Source: Acidobacteriaceae bacterium (GTDB lineage Bacteria; Acidobacteriota; Terriglobia; Terriglobales; Acidobacteriaceae). Taken from it: DNA of 64,000 bases. The stretch covers positions 20,383-84,382 of the forward strand of contig PLTV01000391.1 of NCBI GenBank assembly GCA_003164635.1. Direction: 5' to 3'. The notes below the pieces were generated by a model, which saw nothing but the letters and a program-made list of their open reading frames with translations, did not search any database and was not told the DNA's origin. Below are positions 18,578 to 27,523 of this stretch, in pieces. The number at the start of each line of letters is the position of its first letter. The stretch's first letter is position 1. The position numbers and the translations under genes were made by a program.

Positions 18578-19588
18578 TTGATCGAGATTGGAGAAAGAGA
18601 ATCTGTGCGACGGAAGCCGCCAAGCCCCATAGGCCTGAAGCACCCGCTGGAAGTTCCGGAGCTCGGCTTGAGCAGCTGGTTTTATCCTCTCGGTTTTCCA
18701 ATTGAGCTGAGGACCAACAGCCTCGAGATTCTAGCGTTGGCTGATGGGCTTTGGTCGATCAATGAGCACCGCTTCGACACGAGAAGAATTCGTGTCGATG
18801 TGCATGTTCTTGATGGCGATTCCACGGAATGCCCTCCGACGCCGCAGGTGCGAATCGCAGCTCCACTCCTGATCAATGTTGCAGATTCTGAAAACTACAG
18901 CATCGCCAACCTCGAAGAATTAACAACGCAGGTCTTCGTGTCGCGCGGAACACTCCGGCATGGCGCCTATATGGAGTATTTTCTGGTGGGAAGCGCGCCG
19001 TTATGTCACATAGCCTCGTCTCACACAACTCCGGTTCATGGAGCGTGCGTGGCTTGCAACGGCCGCGGAGTGTTGCTCTGCGGCGATTCGGGCGCAGGCA
19101 AGTCTTCCCTTGCGTATGCCTGCGCGCGCGCCGGCTGGACCTATACAAGCGACGATGCAAGTTTTCTGCTAAACAAGGCAGATCGCAGGACAGTGGTCGG
19201 CAACTGCCACCAGGTACGCTTTCGTCCGTCAGCCATTGAACTCTTCCCCGAAGTGGAAGGACACGTCGTGACACCACGTGCGGCGGGCAAGCCGTCGATC
19301 GAGGTACCCACTGTGACGATGAATGGGGTCAACTGTTCGCCGACGGCAGAAGTCGACTTTCTTGTGTTTCTCAACCGTAAGGCTTCAGGCCTTCCGAGAC
19401 TGTCGCGTTTCTCAAGAGACGCAGCGCGTCAATCTTTGCGGCAGGTACTGTACGGTATGCCTAAGACGATCGCCAGACAGGGAGCGGCCCTCGAGCGATT
19501 GCTTGCGATCGATGTATTTGAACTTCGTTATCGCGACCTGGATTGGGCTGTGAACCGGCTGGAGACACTGGTTCGCGAGGGATGCTAG
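18578..19588 (+). CDS. HPr kinase/phosphorylase-like protein
   Basis: 336 residues from TTG 18578, six bases after AAAGGA; no ATG fits. The C-terminal half matches the catalytic domain of HPr(Ser) kinase: TPVHGA around 151-156, Walker A GDSGAGKSS at 169-177, and SDDAS at 191-195 as the acidic motif. The N-terminal half is not the usual HprK domain. Stand-alone proteins of this type occur in RiPP and lasso-peptide clusters as peptide kinases and elsewhere with unknown substrates. No HPr or PTS gene is near, so classical catabolite control is unlikely. It overlaps the MFS gene, implying translational coupling. Confidence 0.75.
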   Translation: MIEIGERESVRRKPPSPIGLKHPLEVPELGLSSWFYPLGFPIELRTNSLEILALADGLWSINEHRFDTRRIRVDVHVLDGDSTECPPTPQVRIAAPLLINVADSENYSIANLEELTTQVFVSRGTLRHGAYMEYFLVGSAPLCHIASSHTTPVHGACVACNGRGVLLCGDSGAGKSSLAYACARAGWTYTSDDASFLLNKADRRTVVGNCHQVRFRPSAIELFPEVEGHVVTPRAAGKPSIEVPTVTMNGVNCSPTAEVDFLVFLNRKASGLPRLSRFSRDAARQSLRQVLYGMPKTIARQGAALERLLAIDVFELRYRDLDWAVNRLETLVREGC

Positions 19589-20928
19589 TGGAACAGTTGA
19601 ATGACGCCGCGGGTTTAGCTGAGGTGTCAGCGGCGGATGTCGACCCCTCAATCATCGTGCCAGCAACCCTGACCAGAAAGAAGCTCGGCCGAGGCTTTTG
19701 GGTCTTCTTCGCTGTCGCGTTTTTCTTCGACCTGGGGTTCGCCGTTTATTTCTTTCTGTTCAATTTGTATCTTCTCGACCTTCACTTCAATGAACGGAGC
19801 CTCGGGCTCGTTGGGGGCGCACTGACCCTGGGGTCGGTGGTGGGAACACTTCCGGCCGGATGGCTGGGGCGCAAACTCGGTCTACGGCCCCTGTTGGCAT
19901 TTTGCCTGGTTTCTGCTCCGATCTTGGGGATTGCTCGGGCGCTTGTGTTCGCGGAATGGGAACACATCGGTCTGGCGTTCATGGCCGGATTGGCAATGTG
20001 CCTATGGGGAGTCTGTTTTCTCCCCATGGTTGCCGCGCTCACGGATGAGGAGAATCGCGCAACGGCCTTCGGTTTGATTTTTTCAGTGAGCATTGGTTCC
20101 AGCGCGGTGGGCGAACTTGTGTGCAGCTATTTACCGCATTGGCTCGCGGTGGCCGGGTTCGCCTTGCAGGCCGCAGAAACGAAACGGGGCATTTTGATCG
20201 CCGCATGCTGCGTGGCCATGGCAGGCCTCATCCCCTGGTTTCTCTTGCGCGATCCGTCGCAAAAGAGCGATCCCCCGGGTGCGAGTGGTGCAGGAAAGAG
20301 GACCCGGGAAGTGAATGGATTCCTGGTACGATTCTTACCGGCGATGGCGTTGTGGTCAGCTGTTGCAGGTGCTTTCGCCTCCTTCTCAAATGTGTATCTA
20401 TCGAAGAGTCTGCACATTCCGCTTCCTCAAATCGGACTGGTTTTTTCCGCTGCGCAGGTACTGCAGTTGTGCGTTGGGCTAATGACACCGCTCTTCTTTC
20501 GGTGGTTGAGCCTGGAGCGGGGAGTTTTGGTTGCGCAAGTATCTTCAGCTATCGCCCTGGGGCTGCTTGCCGGGACGAAAGATCGCGGATTGGCAATTGG
20601 TCTATTCTTGAGTTTCTCTGCGACTCAATGGATGAGCTCACCGGGGTTGTATAACGTGCTGATGAGCCGTGTTCCGCCGCAAGAGCGCGGTTGGGCATCG
20701 GCGGCGACTCTGTTCTGCAATGCTGTTGTTCAGTCGGGCTTAACAGCATGCGCGGGGATCTTGATTGTTCGTTTTGACTACTCCCGCACTCTTGCCGGAG
20801 CCTGCGGGTTGGCGGCGATGGCAGCTTTGCTATTTGCGATTTTCGTTGTCCCCGCGAGGACTTGGGTTGGGAAAGGAAATCGCCGCCAGGCTGCAAAAGT
20901 CTTCAACTCCGGGGAAAGCACACTATGA
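19582..20928 (+). CDS. MFS transporter
   Basis: 448 residues from ATG 19582, overlapping the kinase stop; GTG 19588 with GAGGG six bases upstream is equally plausible. An N-terminal hydrophilic tail of about 35 residues is followed by about 12 membrane helices split by a central cytoplasmic loop (LLRDPSQKSDPP...). The motif GWLGRKLGLRPLL after helix 2 corresponds to MFS motif A. The substrate is unknown. It may import what the TonB receptor brings into the periplasm, or export a product modified by the kinase-like protein; the three genes form a probable operon. Confidence 0.85.
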   Translation: MLVEQLNDAAGLAEVSAADVDPSIIVPATLTRKKLGRGFWVFFAVAFFFDLGFAVYFFLFNLYLLDLHFNERSLGLVGGALTLGSVVGTLPAGWLGRKLGLRPLLAFCLVSAPILGIARALVFAEWEHIGLAFMAGLAMCLWGVCFLPMVAALTDEENRATAFGLIFSVSIGSSAVGELVCSYLPHWLAVAGFALQAAETKRGILIAACCVAMAGLIPWFLLRDPSQKSDPPGASGAGKRTREVNGFLVRFLPAMALWSAVAGAFASFSNVYLSKSLHIPLPQIGLVFSAAQVLQLCVGLMTPLFFRWLSLERGVLVAQVSSAIALGLLAGTKDRGLAIGLFLSFSATQWMSSPGLYNVLMSRVPPQERGWASAATLFCNAVVQSGLTACAGILIVRFDYSRTLAGACGLAAMAALLFAIFVVPARTWVGKGNRRQAAKVFNSGESTL

Positions 20929-20993
20929 TGTTGTGGTGTGGAATGCTTCGGAGCTGAACAAAAGCGGGTGAAAGTGTGGGCCTTGTAAGTCAA

Positions 20994-21011
20994 ATGTCAC
21001 TGTTTTGTCAT
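20994..21011 (+). promoter_or_regulatory. Pho-box-like 11-bp direct repeat upstream of the response regulator
   Basis: ATGTCACTGTTTTGTCAT contains TGTCA twice, starting at 20995 and 21006, exactly 11 bp apart. This is the arrangement bound in tandem by PhoB/OmpR-type regulators. A second site at 30042-30059 (minus strand) matches it at 14 of 18 positions. The site is 76 bp before the chosen start of the regulator gene and suggests autoregulation. Confidence 0.6.
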
Positions 21012-21087
21012 TTTCGGGCATCTTCCCCTCTTCAACGGATAGCAATCGGGTGACAATCAGAACATGTTACAGAGCGAGAAGGTAACA

Positions 21088-21807
21088 ATGGCTTTCGGCT
21101 CGGCCGACGTACACATGGACGCGGCGCGTCTCAATGTTCTGGTCATTGAAGATGACCCACACATCCAGAAAATTCTGGAGAGAGTGTTTCGCGAGCAGGG
21201 GTACCCTGTGACGGTTTGCGGCGATGGGAAGGCGGGGTTGGACGCGTTCCGTTCAACAAGACAGTCGGTCGTGATTTTAGATCTCGTGTTGCCCTCAATC
21301 GTTGGGCGCGATCTTTGCAAGATCATGAAGGCCGAACAACCGGGCGTCCCCGTGATCGTCCTCAGCGCGATCAGCGAAGTCGCCGACAAGGTGCTGCTGT
21401 TGGAGTTGGGAGCGGACGACTACATGACCAAGCCGTTTAGCCCGCGTGAGCTGATGGCCCGGGTTCAAGCGGCCTGGCGCAGGCCTCGGGTCACGACGGC
21501 CTCGGGAACGACTTGCAGGTTTGGTGAATGTGAGATTGACTTTGCCAAGATGAGTGCGCGACGCGCGGGGAAGGCAGTTACCTTGACAGCACACGAATTC
21601 AAGCTTCTCAAATATTTCGTTGAAAATGCGGAGCGGGTTCTTGGGCGCGAAGAATTGCTGAATGAGGTTTGGGGTTACAACGCCTATCCGACAACGCGAA
21701 CGGTCGATAATCAGATTCTGAAGCTTCGCCAAAAACTGGAGCTTGATGCAGCCGACCCGCAGCATCTGCAAACCGTGTATGGCGCTGGATACCGATTTGT
21801 CCCGTAG
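21088..21807 (+). CDS. OmpR/PhoB-family response regulator
   Basis: 239 residues from ATG 21088, chosen for GAAGG five bases upstream; ATG 21064 has no ribosome-binding site. The receiver domain shows the acidic pair in VIEDD (about 20-23), the phosphoacceptor D65 in VILDLVLPS, and the conserved Lys in YMTKPF. The C-terminal winged helix (about 140-239: LTAHEFKLLKYFVEN ... RTVDNQILKLRQKL ... YGAGYRFVP) is the PhoB/KdpE type that binds 11-bp direct repeats. The sensor kinase gene begins 17 bp later. The likely targets are the TGTCA repeat sites described in this window. Confidence 0.93.
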   Translation: MAFGSADVHMDAARLNVLVIEDDPHIQKILERVFREQGYPVTVCGDGKAGLDAFRSTRQSVVILDLVLPSIVGRDLCKIMKAEQPGVPVIVLSAISEVADKVLLLELGADDYMTKPFSPRELMARVQAAWRRPRVTTASGTTCRFGECEIDFAKMSARRAGKAVTLTAHEFKLLKYFVENAERVLGREELLNEVWGYNAYPTTRTVDNQILKLRQKLELDAADPQHLQTVYGAGYRFVP

Positions 21808-21823
21808 CGGTGGAGAGGAATCT

Positions 21824-23617
21824 GTGTCAACCGGGAAGCGCGTTCCAGGAATCCGGACTCGCGTACTGCTGCTGACGTCGCTGGTCTTGATTATCGCGGG
21901 TACAACTGCATCCAGCCTATACATTATTCGCAGTCGGCTGCAACAACAGGTGCAAACGGCTTTAGAGTCGGACCTGACACATTCGGTGGAGACCTTCCAA
22001 GACCTAGAGGCAGGGCGCCGGGAGTTGCTCGAGCGTGAAAATGCTCTGATGGCCGACCTGCCCAAACTCAAGGCATTGATGACCACCAACGATCCGCGAA
22101 CCATTGCGGATGATGCGGTGGAATTCTGGAAGACCAGCGGCAACGACCTATTTGCCTTGGCAGATGGGGATGGAAAGGTTCAGGCCGCATTTGCCAGGGG
22201 CATCGCTAAGACCGATGTATTGAGCCATGACGTACAGGAAGTTATCTCTGATCCTTCAAAGCATTACCTTTTGAGTGATAGCCGCCTTTTTGAATATTCC
22301 GTGCAGCCTCTGTATTTCGGTAGCAGCGCGAATGGTTCGCTACTGGGCTACGTCGTCAGTGGGTATGCAATCGACAGTAAATTTCTTCGCGAAGTAGGAC
22401 GCGGAGCCGGGGCGGAAGCAACTTTTCTTGCCGGCGATACAGTCACTGTGAGCACGTTGCCGCCCGACAAAGAAACCGCTTTGCGGGCCGCGGAACATTC
22501 GCTTCAGAGCAAACATACGGCGACGGTGATGATCGCGGGCGAACGCTACCTTACCGTTGCAGAAGATCTGACCGGTGGCGCGGATACCTCGTTACGGCTC
22601 GTAGTGATGAAGTCGTTTGCTTCTGCCGACCGTGCTGAGAAAGAGATCGATCTGCTCATCTTCTGGGTGAGCCTGCTGGCCATGGCCGCGGGCTCCGCTT
22701 TGATGCTTCTGTTGGCGAGGATGGTGACCCGGCCTCTTGAAATGCTCGCTGCCGGCGTGCGCGCCTTCGGGGAGGGCGATCGACGACATTCCCTTCCCTC
22801 GGACGGCACTCAGGAAGTGCAGTACCTCAGTCAGGTATTTGCGCAAATGCGCGATGAGATTGAGAAAACAAATCGGGCGCTGCTGGAGTCAGAAAGATTG
22901 GCGACCATTGGGCGCATGGCCAGCTCTGTTTCTCACGACCTGCGGCATTATCTCGCGTCAGTCTACGCGAATGCCGAGTTCCTTGCATCGCCGACAGTAC
23001 CGGCTAACGAACGCGCGGAGCTTTACGAAGAGATCCGCCTGGCGGTGAATGGAACCACCGACATGCTGGACTCGTTGCTGACGTTCAGCCGGACCGGGAC
23101 CGCTCTCCATCGCGTGCCAACTTCGATGTTTACGCTTGTGGACCGCGCAGTCTCTATGGTGAAGGCGCACCCCGACGCGGAACTTGTCACGGTTCAGTTG
23201 GAGGAGTGCAGTAAGGATTCGACGGCTGCCTTGGACATCAAGCAGGTGGAACGCGCTGTGTATAACCTGCTGCTGAATGCTTGCCAATCGGCTCGGGAAA
23301 CTGCTGACCGGCACGAAGTTCGAGTGCGCGTGAGCGGCGATGCGCATTTTGTCAGCGTCACGATTATCGATAGCGGGCCGGGCGTTGCGGATGGAATTCG
23401 GGAGAGCCTGTTCGACCCGTTCGTGAGCCAAGGAAAGCAACGGGGGACGGGATTAGGTTTGACATTGGCCTGGAGCGTTGCTCGCGAGCACAACGGCGAT
23501 GTGAGGCTTGTGAGCAGCCGGCCAGGCGAAACGATTTTCCGGTTGAACGTGGGCCGACATATTGAGCCATTAACCATGAACGGCAGCCCTTCACGGAGCA
23601 AAGTCTTCACGCCATGA
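21824..23617 (+). CDS. Sensor histidine kinase
   Basis: 597 residues from GTG 21824, which has GGAGAGG five bases upstream; ATG starts inside the response regulator are open but lack such a site. Two membrane helices (about 13-35 and 278-300) flank a periplasmic domain of about 240 residues with a Cache-like segment (LFALADGDGKVQAAFARG). HAMP follows, then HisKA with the phosphoacceptor His near residue 371 (SSVSHDLRHYLA) and a HATPase domain (N box LLNACQSA, then DSGPG, GTGLGL). The large periplasmic domain suggests a soluble ligand or redox cue. It overlaps the downstream barrel gene by four bases (ATGA). Confidence 0.92.
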   Translation: MSTGKRVPGIRTRVLLLTSLVLIIAGTTASSLYIIRSRLQQQVQTALESDLTHSVETFQDLEAGRRELLERENALMADLPKLKALMTTNDPRTIADDAVEFWKTSGNDLFALADGDGKVQAAFARGIAKTDVLSHDVQEVISDPSKHYLLSDSRLFEYSVQPLYFGSSANGSLLGYVVSGYAIDSKFLREVGRGAGAEATFLAGDTVTVSTLPPDKETALRAAEHSLQSKHTATVMIAGERYLTVAEDLTGGADTSLRLVVMKSFASADRAEKEIDLLIFWVSLLAMAAGSALMLLLARMVTRPLEMLAAGVRAFGEGDRRHSLPSDGTQEVQYLSQVFAQMRDEIEKTNRALLESERLATIGRMASSVSHDLRHYLASVYANAEFLASPTVPANERAELYEEIRLAVNGTTDMLDSLLTFSRTGTALHRVPTSMFTLVDRAVSMVKAHPDAELVTVQLEECSKDSTAALDIKQVERAVYNLLLNACQSARETADRHEVRVRVSGDAHFVSVTIIDSGPGVADGIRESLFDPFVSQGKQRGTGLGLTLAWSVAREHNGDVRLVSSRPGETIFRLNVGRHIEPLTMNGSPSRSKVFTP

Positions 23618-25179
23618 AATCTATTTCAAACCACGATGACGACGTGCACATTGTCAAGGATCGTCGCTGGGACATCCTATTCGTGCCGGCAGCTATCCTT
23701 CTGTGTTTCTGTTCGCCGCTTCCGCGAGTGCAGGCGCAGAACGGGCCTGCGCAGGCCACGTCGAGCGAGACGAGCGAACAGAAAGTGGATTCCCTGACCA
23801 AAGCGATGGCGCAGGCTCAATCGCAAATGGAGACGGTTCAAACGCAGTTGGCTGAATTACGCGCTCAACTGGCCGCGCTGCAGCAACAAATCGCGACGGA
23901 GAAGGCCAATGCACCGGCCGCAACGCAACACGCAGCCGCGAGCGGAGACACGACAGAGTCAACTTCCGGACCTGCCGCGGCGCTAGATGAGATTCGAGAA
24001 CGCCAGGCAATCGAGGAATCTCAAATTGCGACACATGACGTGGCCAAGGTTGAGACGGATTCCAAGTATCCGCTGAAGGTAAGTGGGCTTTTGTTGCTCA
24101 ACGGCTTTGTGAACACGAGGCAGGTTGACGTTGCTGCGGCTCCGACATACGCACTTCCGGGGTCGGGCAGCACGGGGCTCTCGATCCGGCAGACGGTGTT
24201 AGGGCTCGATGCACGCGGGCCGCGTCTGGCTGATGCAGCCAGCCGGGCCGATCTGCGTGTGGACTTTTTTGCAGGTGAAACCTCCGCGGACTATCCCGGC
24301 GGCGTTCTCCGATTGCGAACGGCTCACGCGGCGCTTGACTGGAAGAATACGGAGGCATTCTTCGAACTGGATCGGAGCCTTCTTGAGCCGAACGAGCCTT
24401 CCTCGTTGGTTGCCATTGCACAACCGGAACTGGCGTGGGCGGGGAATCTTTGGAATTGGAATCCGCAAGCCGGAATATCCCACCATTTTGCGCTTTCAGA
24501 TTCAGCGCGGATGAAGATTGAGACGGCGTTCATTGATGCCTCAGACCCCATTCCACCGGGATTGACGGCAAGTGCGCCATCCGTGACGCAAACGGAACGA
24601 AGCCGCTGGCCGGGCGTAGAGGCTCGGATCGCTTTCCAGCACGGAGAGAGTGGGATTGGGACGGAAGTTGGAGTGGGCGGATATTTCAGCCCGCATCGTG
24701 CGGGAGACGGCAACACCTTCAACGCATGGGCTGGAACAGTGGATTTGAAAATGCCGCTGAGCCGATATTTTGAATTGACGGTCAACGGATATCGCGGTCA
24801 GGCGCTCGCCGGACTCGGCGGCGGTGGATACGTGAACTACTACGATCTTTACGAAGGATCGGAGGAGTACGCACACGGACTAGACGACGCGGGGGGCTGG
24901 GCCCAATTGAAGGCTCGACCCGCGACGCGTTTGGAGATCAACGCGGGGTTCGGCGTTGACAACCCATTCGCAAAGGAGATTCAAGCATCGATGGCATCCG
25001 CTGGAAGTTCGAATTACCCGGGGCTGGCACGCAATCGCGGTGTCTATTCGAATGCCATCTACAGTCCAAGCGCATATCTACTTTTCTCCGTCGAATACAG
25101 GCGGCTTTGGACAAATTACAGTTCGGGTCCAACCGATTTCACCGACGTGATTGGAATTGGGGCGGGGTACAGGTTCTGA
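23614..25179 (+). CDS. Outer-membrane porin-like protein with N-terminal coiled coil
   Basis: 521 residues. A long n-region and signal peptide (cleaved near VQAQ) precede a heptad-rich coiled coil (about 50-97: LTKAMAQAQSQMETVQTQLAELRAQLAALQ) and a beta-barrel domain ending in Phe (GIGAGYRF), as expected for insertion by BAM. The layout resembles carbohydrate- or phosphate-selective porins with a periplasmic coiled coil. It overlaps the sensor kinase (ATGA) and the cupredoxin (TGATG), so it belongs to the same operon. No substrate can be inferred. Confidence 0.8.
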   Translation: MKSISNHDDDVHIVKDRRWDILFVPAAILLCFCSPLPRVQAQNGPAQATSSETSEQKVDSLTKAMAQAQSQMETVQTQLAELRAQLAALQQQIATEKANAPAATQHAAASGDTTESTSGPAAALDEIRERQAIEESQIATHDVAKVETDSKYPLKVSGLLLLNGFVNTRQVDVAAAPTYALPGSGSTGLSIRQTVLGLDARGPRLADAASRADLRVDFFAGETSADYPGGVLRLRTAHAALDWKNTEAFFELDRSLLEPNEPSSLVAIAQPELAWAGNLWNWNPQAGISHHFALSDSARMKIETAFIDASDPIPPGLTASAPSVTQTERSRWPGVEARIAFQHGESGIGTEVGVGGYFSPHRAGDGNTFNAWAGTVDLKMPLSRYFELTVNGYRGQALAGLGGGGYVNYYDLYEGSEEYAHGLDDAGGWAQLKARPATRLEINAGFGVDNPFAKEIQASMASAGSSNYPGLARNRGVYSNAIYSPSAYLLFSVEYRRLWTNYSSGPTDFTDVIGIGAGYRF

Positions 25180-25904
25180 TGCTCGTAGCGATTCACAAAC
25201 GTTTTTTCTGGTTGCTGCTTCCAGCCAGTCTGTTGTCGTGCTTCGCCGCGCAGATACCGTCAGCGCCTGGAAGTCCCATTAAAGCGATCGCCAGACTCGC
25301 GCCGAACCCACACGACTCAACGCATAAACCGGCGAAAGCGCCTCCAGCCGTGATCTGGCTAAATCCGGTCGAGACAAGGCTTAATCAGCCCTTCCTTCCC
25401 GGCAGCTTCACCCTTCTGCAAAAGAACAAGATGTTTACGCCGCACTTGCTGGTATTGCCGGTCGGAAGCACCGTTTCATTCCCCAATGCCGATCCGTTTT
25501 TTCACAACGTTTTTTCTCTCTTCGATGGGAAGCGATTCGACCTCGGATTGTACGAGGCAGGCTCAACTCGCAGCGTTGTTTTTTCCCGTGTCGGCGTCTC
25601 CTATATTTTTTGCAATATTCATTCCGAGATGAGTGCGGTGGTGATTGCACTGGAGACCCCGTATTTTGCGATCGACGATGCGCACGGAGTATTTCTTCTG
25701 GAAAACATGCCTCCTGGAGATTACGATCTGCATGTGTGGATCGAGGGCCAGAAACAGGCTTCGCTGGATACACTCACGCGCCGGGTTCGCGTTCGAGGAG
25801 AAGTTACCGATCTTGGCGAGATCCGCGGAGGCCAGCCTGAACCGAAGACGCACGTGAACAAATTCGGCCGGCCCTACAACCCTGATCCGCGCCCCATCTA
25901 TTAA
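25179..25904 (+). CDS. Cupredoxin-domain protein (type 1 copper; methylamine-utilisation-like annotation)
   Basis: 241 residues starting at ATG 25179 inside the TGATG overlap. A signal sequence with a possible lipobox (LLSC at 18-21) is followed by a plastocyanin-like domain (about 60-160) whose putative copper ligands are H109 (FFHN), C145, H148 and M151 (FCNIHSEM), the full His-Cys-His-Met set of a type 1 copper site. The C-terminal part (DAHGVFLLENMPPGDYDLHVW) is a carboxypeptidase-regulatory-like beta-sandwich. It is often annotated as methylamine utilisation protein, but no such pathway is present. Probable role: periplasmic electron carrier partnered with the neighbouring porin-like protein and cytochromes. 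Confidence 0.85.
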   Translation: MLVAIHKRFFWLLLPASLLSCFAAQIPSAPGSPIKAIARLAPNPHDSTHKPAKAPPAVIWLNPVETRLNQPFLPGSFTLLQKNKMFTPHLLVLPVGSTVSFPNADPFFHNVFSLFDGKRFDLGLYEAGSTRSVVFSRVGVSYIFCNIHSEMSAVVIALETPYFAIDDAHGVFLLENMPPGDYDLHVWIEGQKQASLDTLTRRVRVRGEVTDLGEIRGGQPEPKTHVNKFGRPYNPDPRPIY

Positions 25905-25918
25905 CAATAGATCTCCTC

Positions 25919-25939
25919 CTTTCACCTTTGGGGTGAGAG
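25919..25939. terminator. Candidate bidirectional terminator
   Basis: An 8-bp stem (CTTTCACC / GGTGAGAG, one G-U pair) with a TTTGG loop lies between the convergent cupredoxin and cytochrome genes, 15 bp after the cupredoxin stop. There is no clear T-tract, so factor-independent termination is uncertain. Confidence 0.35.
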
Positions 25940-25964
25940 CAGGGTGACGGTTCGGTCCGCGCGC

Positions 25965-26249
25965 CTAAGGGTTAAAGAATCGCAGGAGCACTTCGGTATC
26001 GTGCCGGCTGAGTTGTGCGCGAATCCGCATGTGCTGCACGATCGTTCCTGAAATACGCGGCGAAAATCCATCGGGCGCAGAGTGGCAGCGAGAACATTGT
26101 TGCTCGAATATCCGCTGGCCTCCGTCTTGCGTACGCACCTGGCTTTTGTATGGTTTCGTTCGCGGTGCTCGATCTTGCTGCGCTGTCAGCGCAAACGCAG
26201 AAACCTCAACTGCAATGAGGACGCTAGACACAATATGTTTGAGATTCAC
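25965..26249 (-). CDS. Small c-type cytochrome
   Basis: 94 residues from GTG 26249, giving a clean signal peptide (MNLKHIVSSVLIAVEVSAFALTAQ). The mature protein has one heme-c attachment motif CSRCH (C52-H56) and a possible axial Met at residue 74 (QHMR). The GTG overlaps the stop of the upstream barrel gene (GTGA), so the pair is translationally coupled. It probably accepts electrons in the periplasm, next to an outer-membrane protein. The frame is open further upstream, but that part lies inside the barrel gene and looks non-coding. Confidence 0.75.
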   Translation of the reverse strand: MNLKHIVSSVLIAVEVSAFALTAQQDRAPRTKPYKSQVRTQDGGQRIFEQQCSRCHSAPDGFSPRISGTIVQHMRIRAQLSRHDTEVLLRFFNP

Positions 26250-27313
26250 CGTAGTTTGCCTTTCCACGCGGGAAATAAGAAGCGATAGACAATCCCTGTC
26301 TCCCACACATTGTGATTTTCAGTGGATGAAAACTGACGCGCATAGCTTGTGATGATCCTCGTGTTGTGTGGCAAGTTGTAATCGAGCCCAAAGTCGGCCC
26401 GCTGTGTGTTGACCGAAGGCAAGCCGTCGGTTGCTGTCGTATCTCTGCGAAAAGTCTGCTGCATGCGAAACACGGGCTCGAAGCGCCCAATAACACTGTC
26501 GAGGCCGCCGAATGCCTTCATGCGGTAGTCGGCCTCGATCCAGTAACCCTGCGCGTGGCTGCCACGAGCGAATTCAGACCTGAGTCGAAACGCCGTATCC
26601 GCGGGCTCCCACCAGACATGGGCCCCGTAGAAGTTCTCGTGTTTGCCTTGCAATTGGCGGTCGTACGAAAACCCCGCCTCAATGCCTTTTTCGGGCAAAT
26701 AGAAGCTGACGCGGCCGCCGGTCCCGCGTTCCGCGCTGAACTGCGCATTGCCACTTCGAACAGAGTAGAAGTAGCTATAGTCAACTGAGATTTTGCTTCG
26801 CGCAATCGCGTTGCCGCGCAACATGCCGCCCAAACCGCTGCCGCTCGAGAGAGTGCCAAGCGCAGTAATCAACGGGCCGTCTTGAAAGTTGCCGATCCAC
26901 ACGGGTGATAGCCGCTCGATGTAGGTGTTGAAAGGGATGAGGAAATCGCCCGCGACAAATGAGAAATCAGAAGAAGCAATCACGTCCCCTTGCAGATAAG
27001 ACAAACCAATGAAGTGGGCGTGGTTGTAACCATTCTGATTGTTCGCCTGGGGGGCAAAGGTCTCCAGAAGTGCCGCACGCGACTCGATGAGGACGCGAGG
27101 CCCAAGAGGAGCGGCGAGGAGAGGCTCAATGATAGGCAAATAGGTTGTGTTGCCTGCGTTGGTATTCGAGAAAAACGCGACGCCGCCCGAAATCAGCGGC
27201 GCATCCTGAGCAAGACCATTCTGCACAAACACGGCAAACAAGCCGATCACAATTGTGCGACGGAGAAAAATTGGCGTCGTGTGATGCATCCAACGTAGAG
27301 CCGGGAAGAACAT
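26246..27313 (-). CDS. Outer-membrane barrel-type protein of unknown function
   Basis: 355 residues. The signal peptide (RRTIVIGLFAVFVQNGLAQ) is followed by alternating amphipathic strands rich in Tyr, Trp and Arg (DYSYFYSVRSG, GYWIEADYRMKAFGG, TSYARQFS) and a near-terminal Phe-containing strand (GIVYRFLFPAW), all typical of a beta-barrel. No named family recognised. Met 9 (27289) is an alternative start. The gene is divergent from the CuA-domain gene and overlaps the cytochrome gene. Together they could form an outer-membrane/periplasm electron-transfer pair. Confidence 0.7.
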   Translation of the reverse strand: MFFPALRWMHHTTPIFLRRTIVIGLFAVFVQNGLAQDAPLISGGVAFFSNTNAGNTTYLPIIEPLLAAPLGPRVLIESRAALLETFAPQANNQNGYNHAHFIGLSYLQGDVIASSDFSFVAGDFLIPFNTYIERLSPVWIGNFQDGPLITALGTLSSGSGLGGMLRGNAIARSKISVDYSYFYSVRSGNAQFSAERGTGGRVSFYLPEKGIEAGFSYDRQLQGKHENFYGAHVWWEPADTAFRLRSEFARGSHAQGYWIEADYRMKAFGGLDSVIGRFEPVFRMQQTFRRDTTATDGLPSVNTQRADFGLDYNLPHNTRIITSYARQFSSTENHNVWETGIVYRFLFPAWKGKLR

Positions 27314-27357
27314 GACTACGAAGTTAAAGGATTGCCCAGAGCCGTGTGTCGCGTGAA

Positions 27358-27384
27358 CGTCTGTTGTTTGTCAAACGATTGTCT
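27358..27384 (-). promoter_or_regulatory. Degenerate triple 11-bp repeat upstream of the barrel gene
   Basis: On the plus strand CGTCT, TGTCA and TGTCT start at 27358, 27369 and 27380, exactly 11 bp apart. Only the middle element is exact. The array lies 45-71 bp upstream of the leftward barrel gene. Confidence 0.35.
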
Positions 27385-27496
27385 GCGCCCAGGGGCCTGA
27401 ATCAATGAAACTCTCTGACCTGACTTCGTTGCGCCTTCCGAGAAAACATGCGCCCTCCGCCCGGTTCCACTGAGCGCAGGGCTCGCAGCAATGCAG

Positions 27497-27523
27497 TGAC
27501 AATCGCCTTACAGAGACTTGACA
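27497..27523 (+). promoter_or_regulatory. Triple 11-bp repeat upstream of the CuA-domain gene
   Basis: TGACA, TTACA and TGACA start at 27497, 27508 and 27519, exactly 11 bp apart. The last unit is part of TTGACA (27518-27523), so a bound activator would overlap a -35-like element. The nonamer GTGACAATC at 27496 also occurs at 21050, just before the response-regulator gene. Confidence 0.5.

Noticed and set aside
21295..22143. 282-codon open frame on the minus strand
   Set aside because: Antisense to the response regulator and sensor kinase, whose domains are unmistakable.
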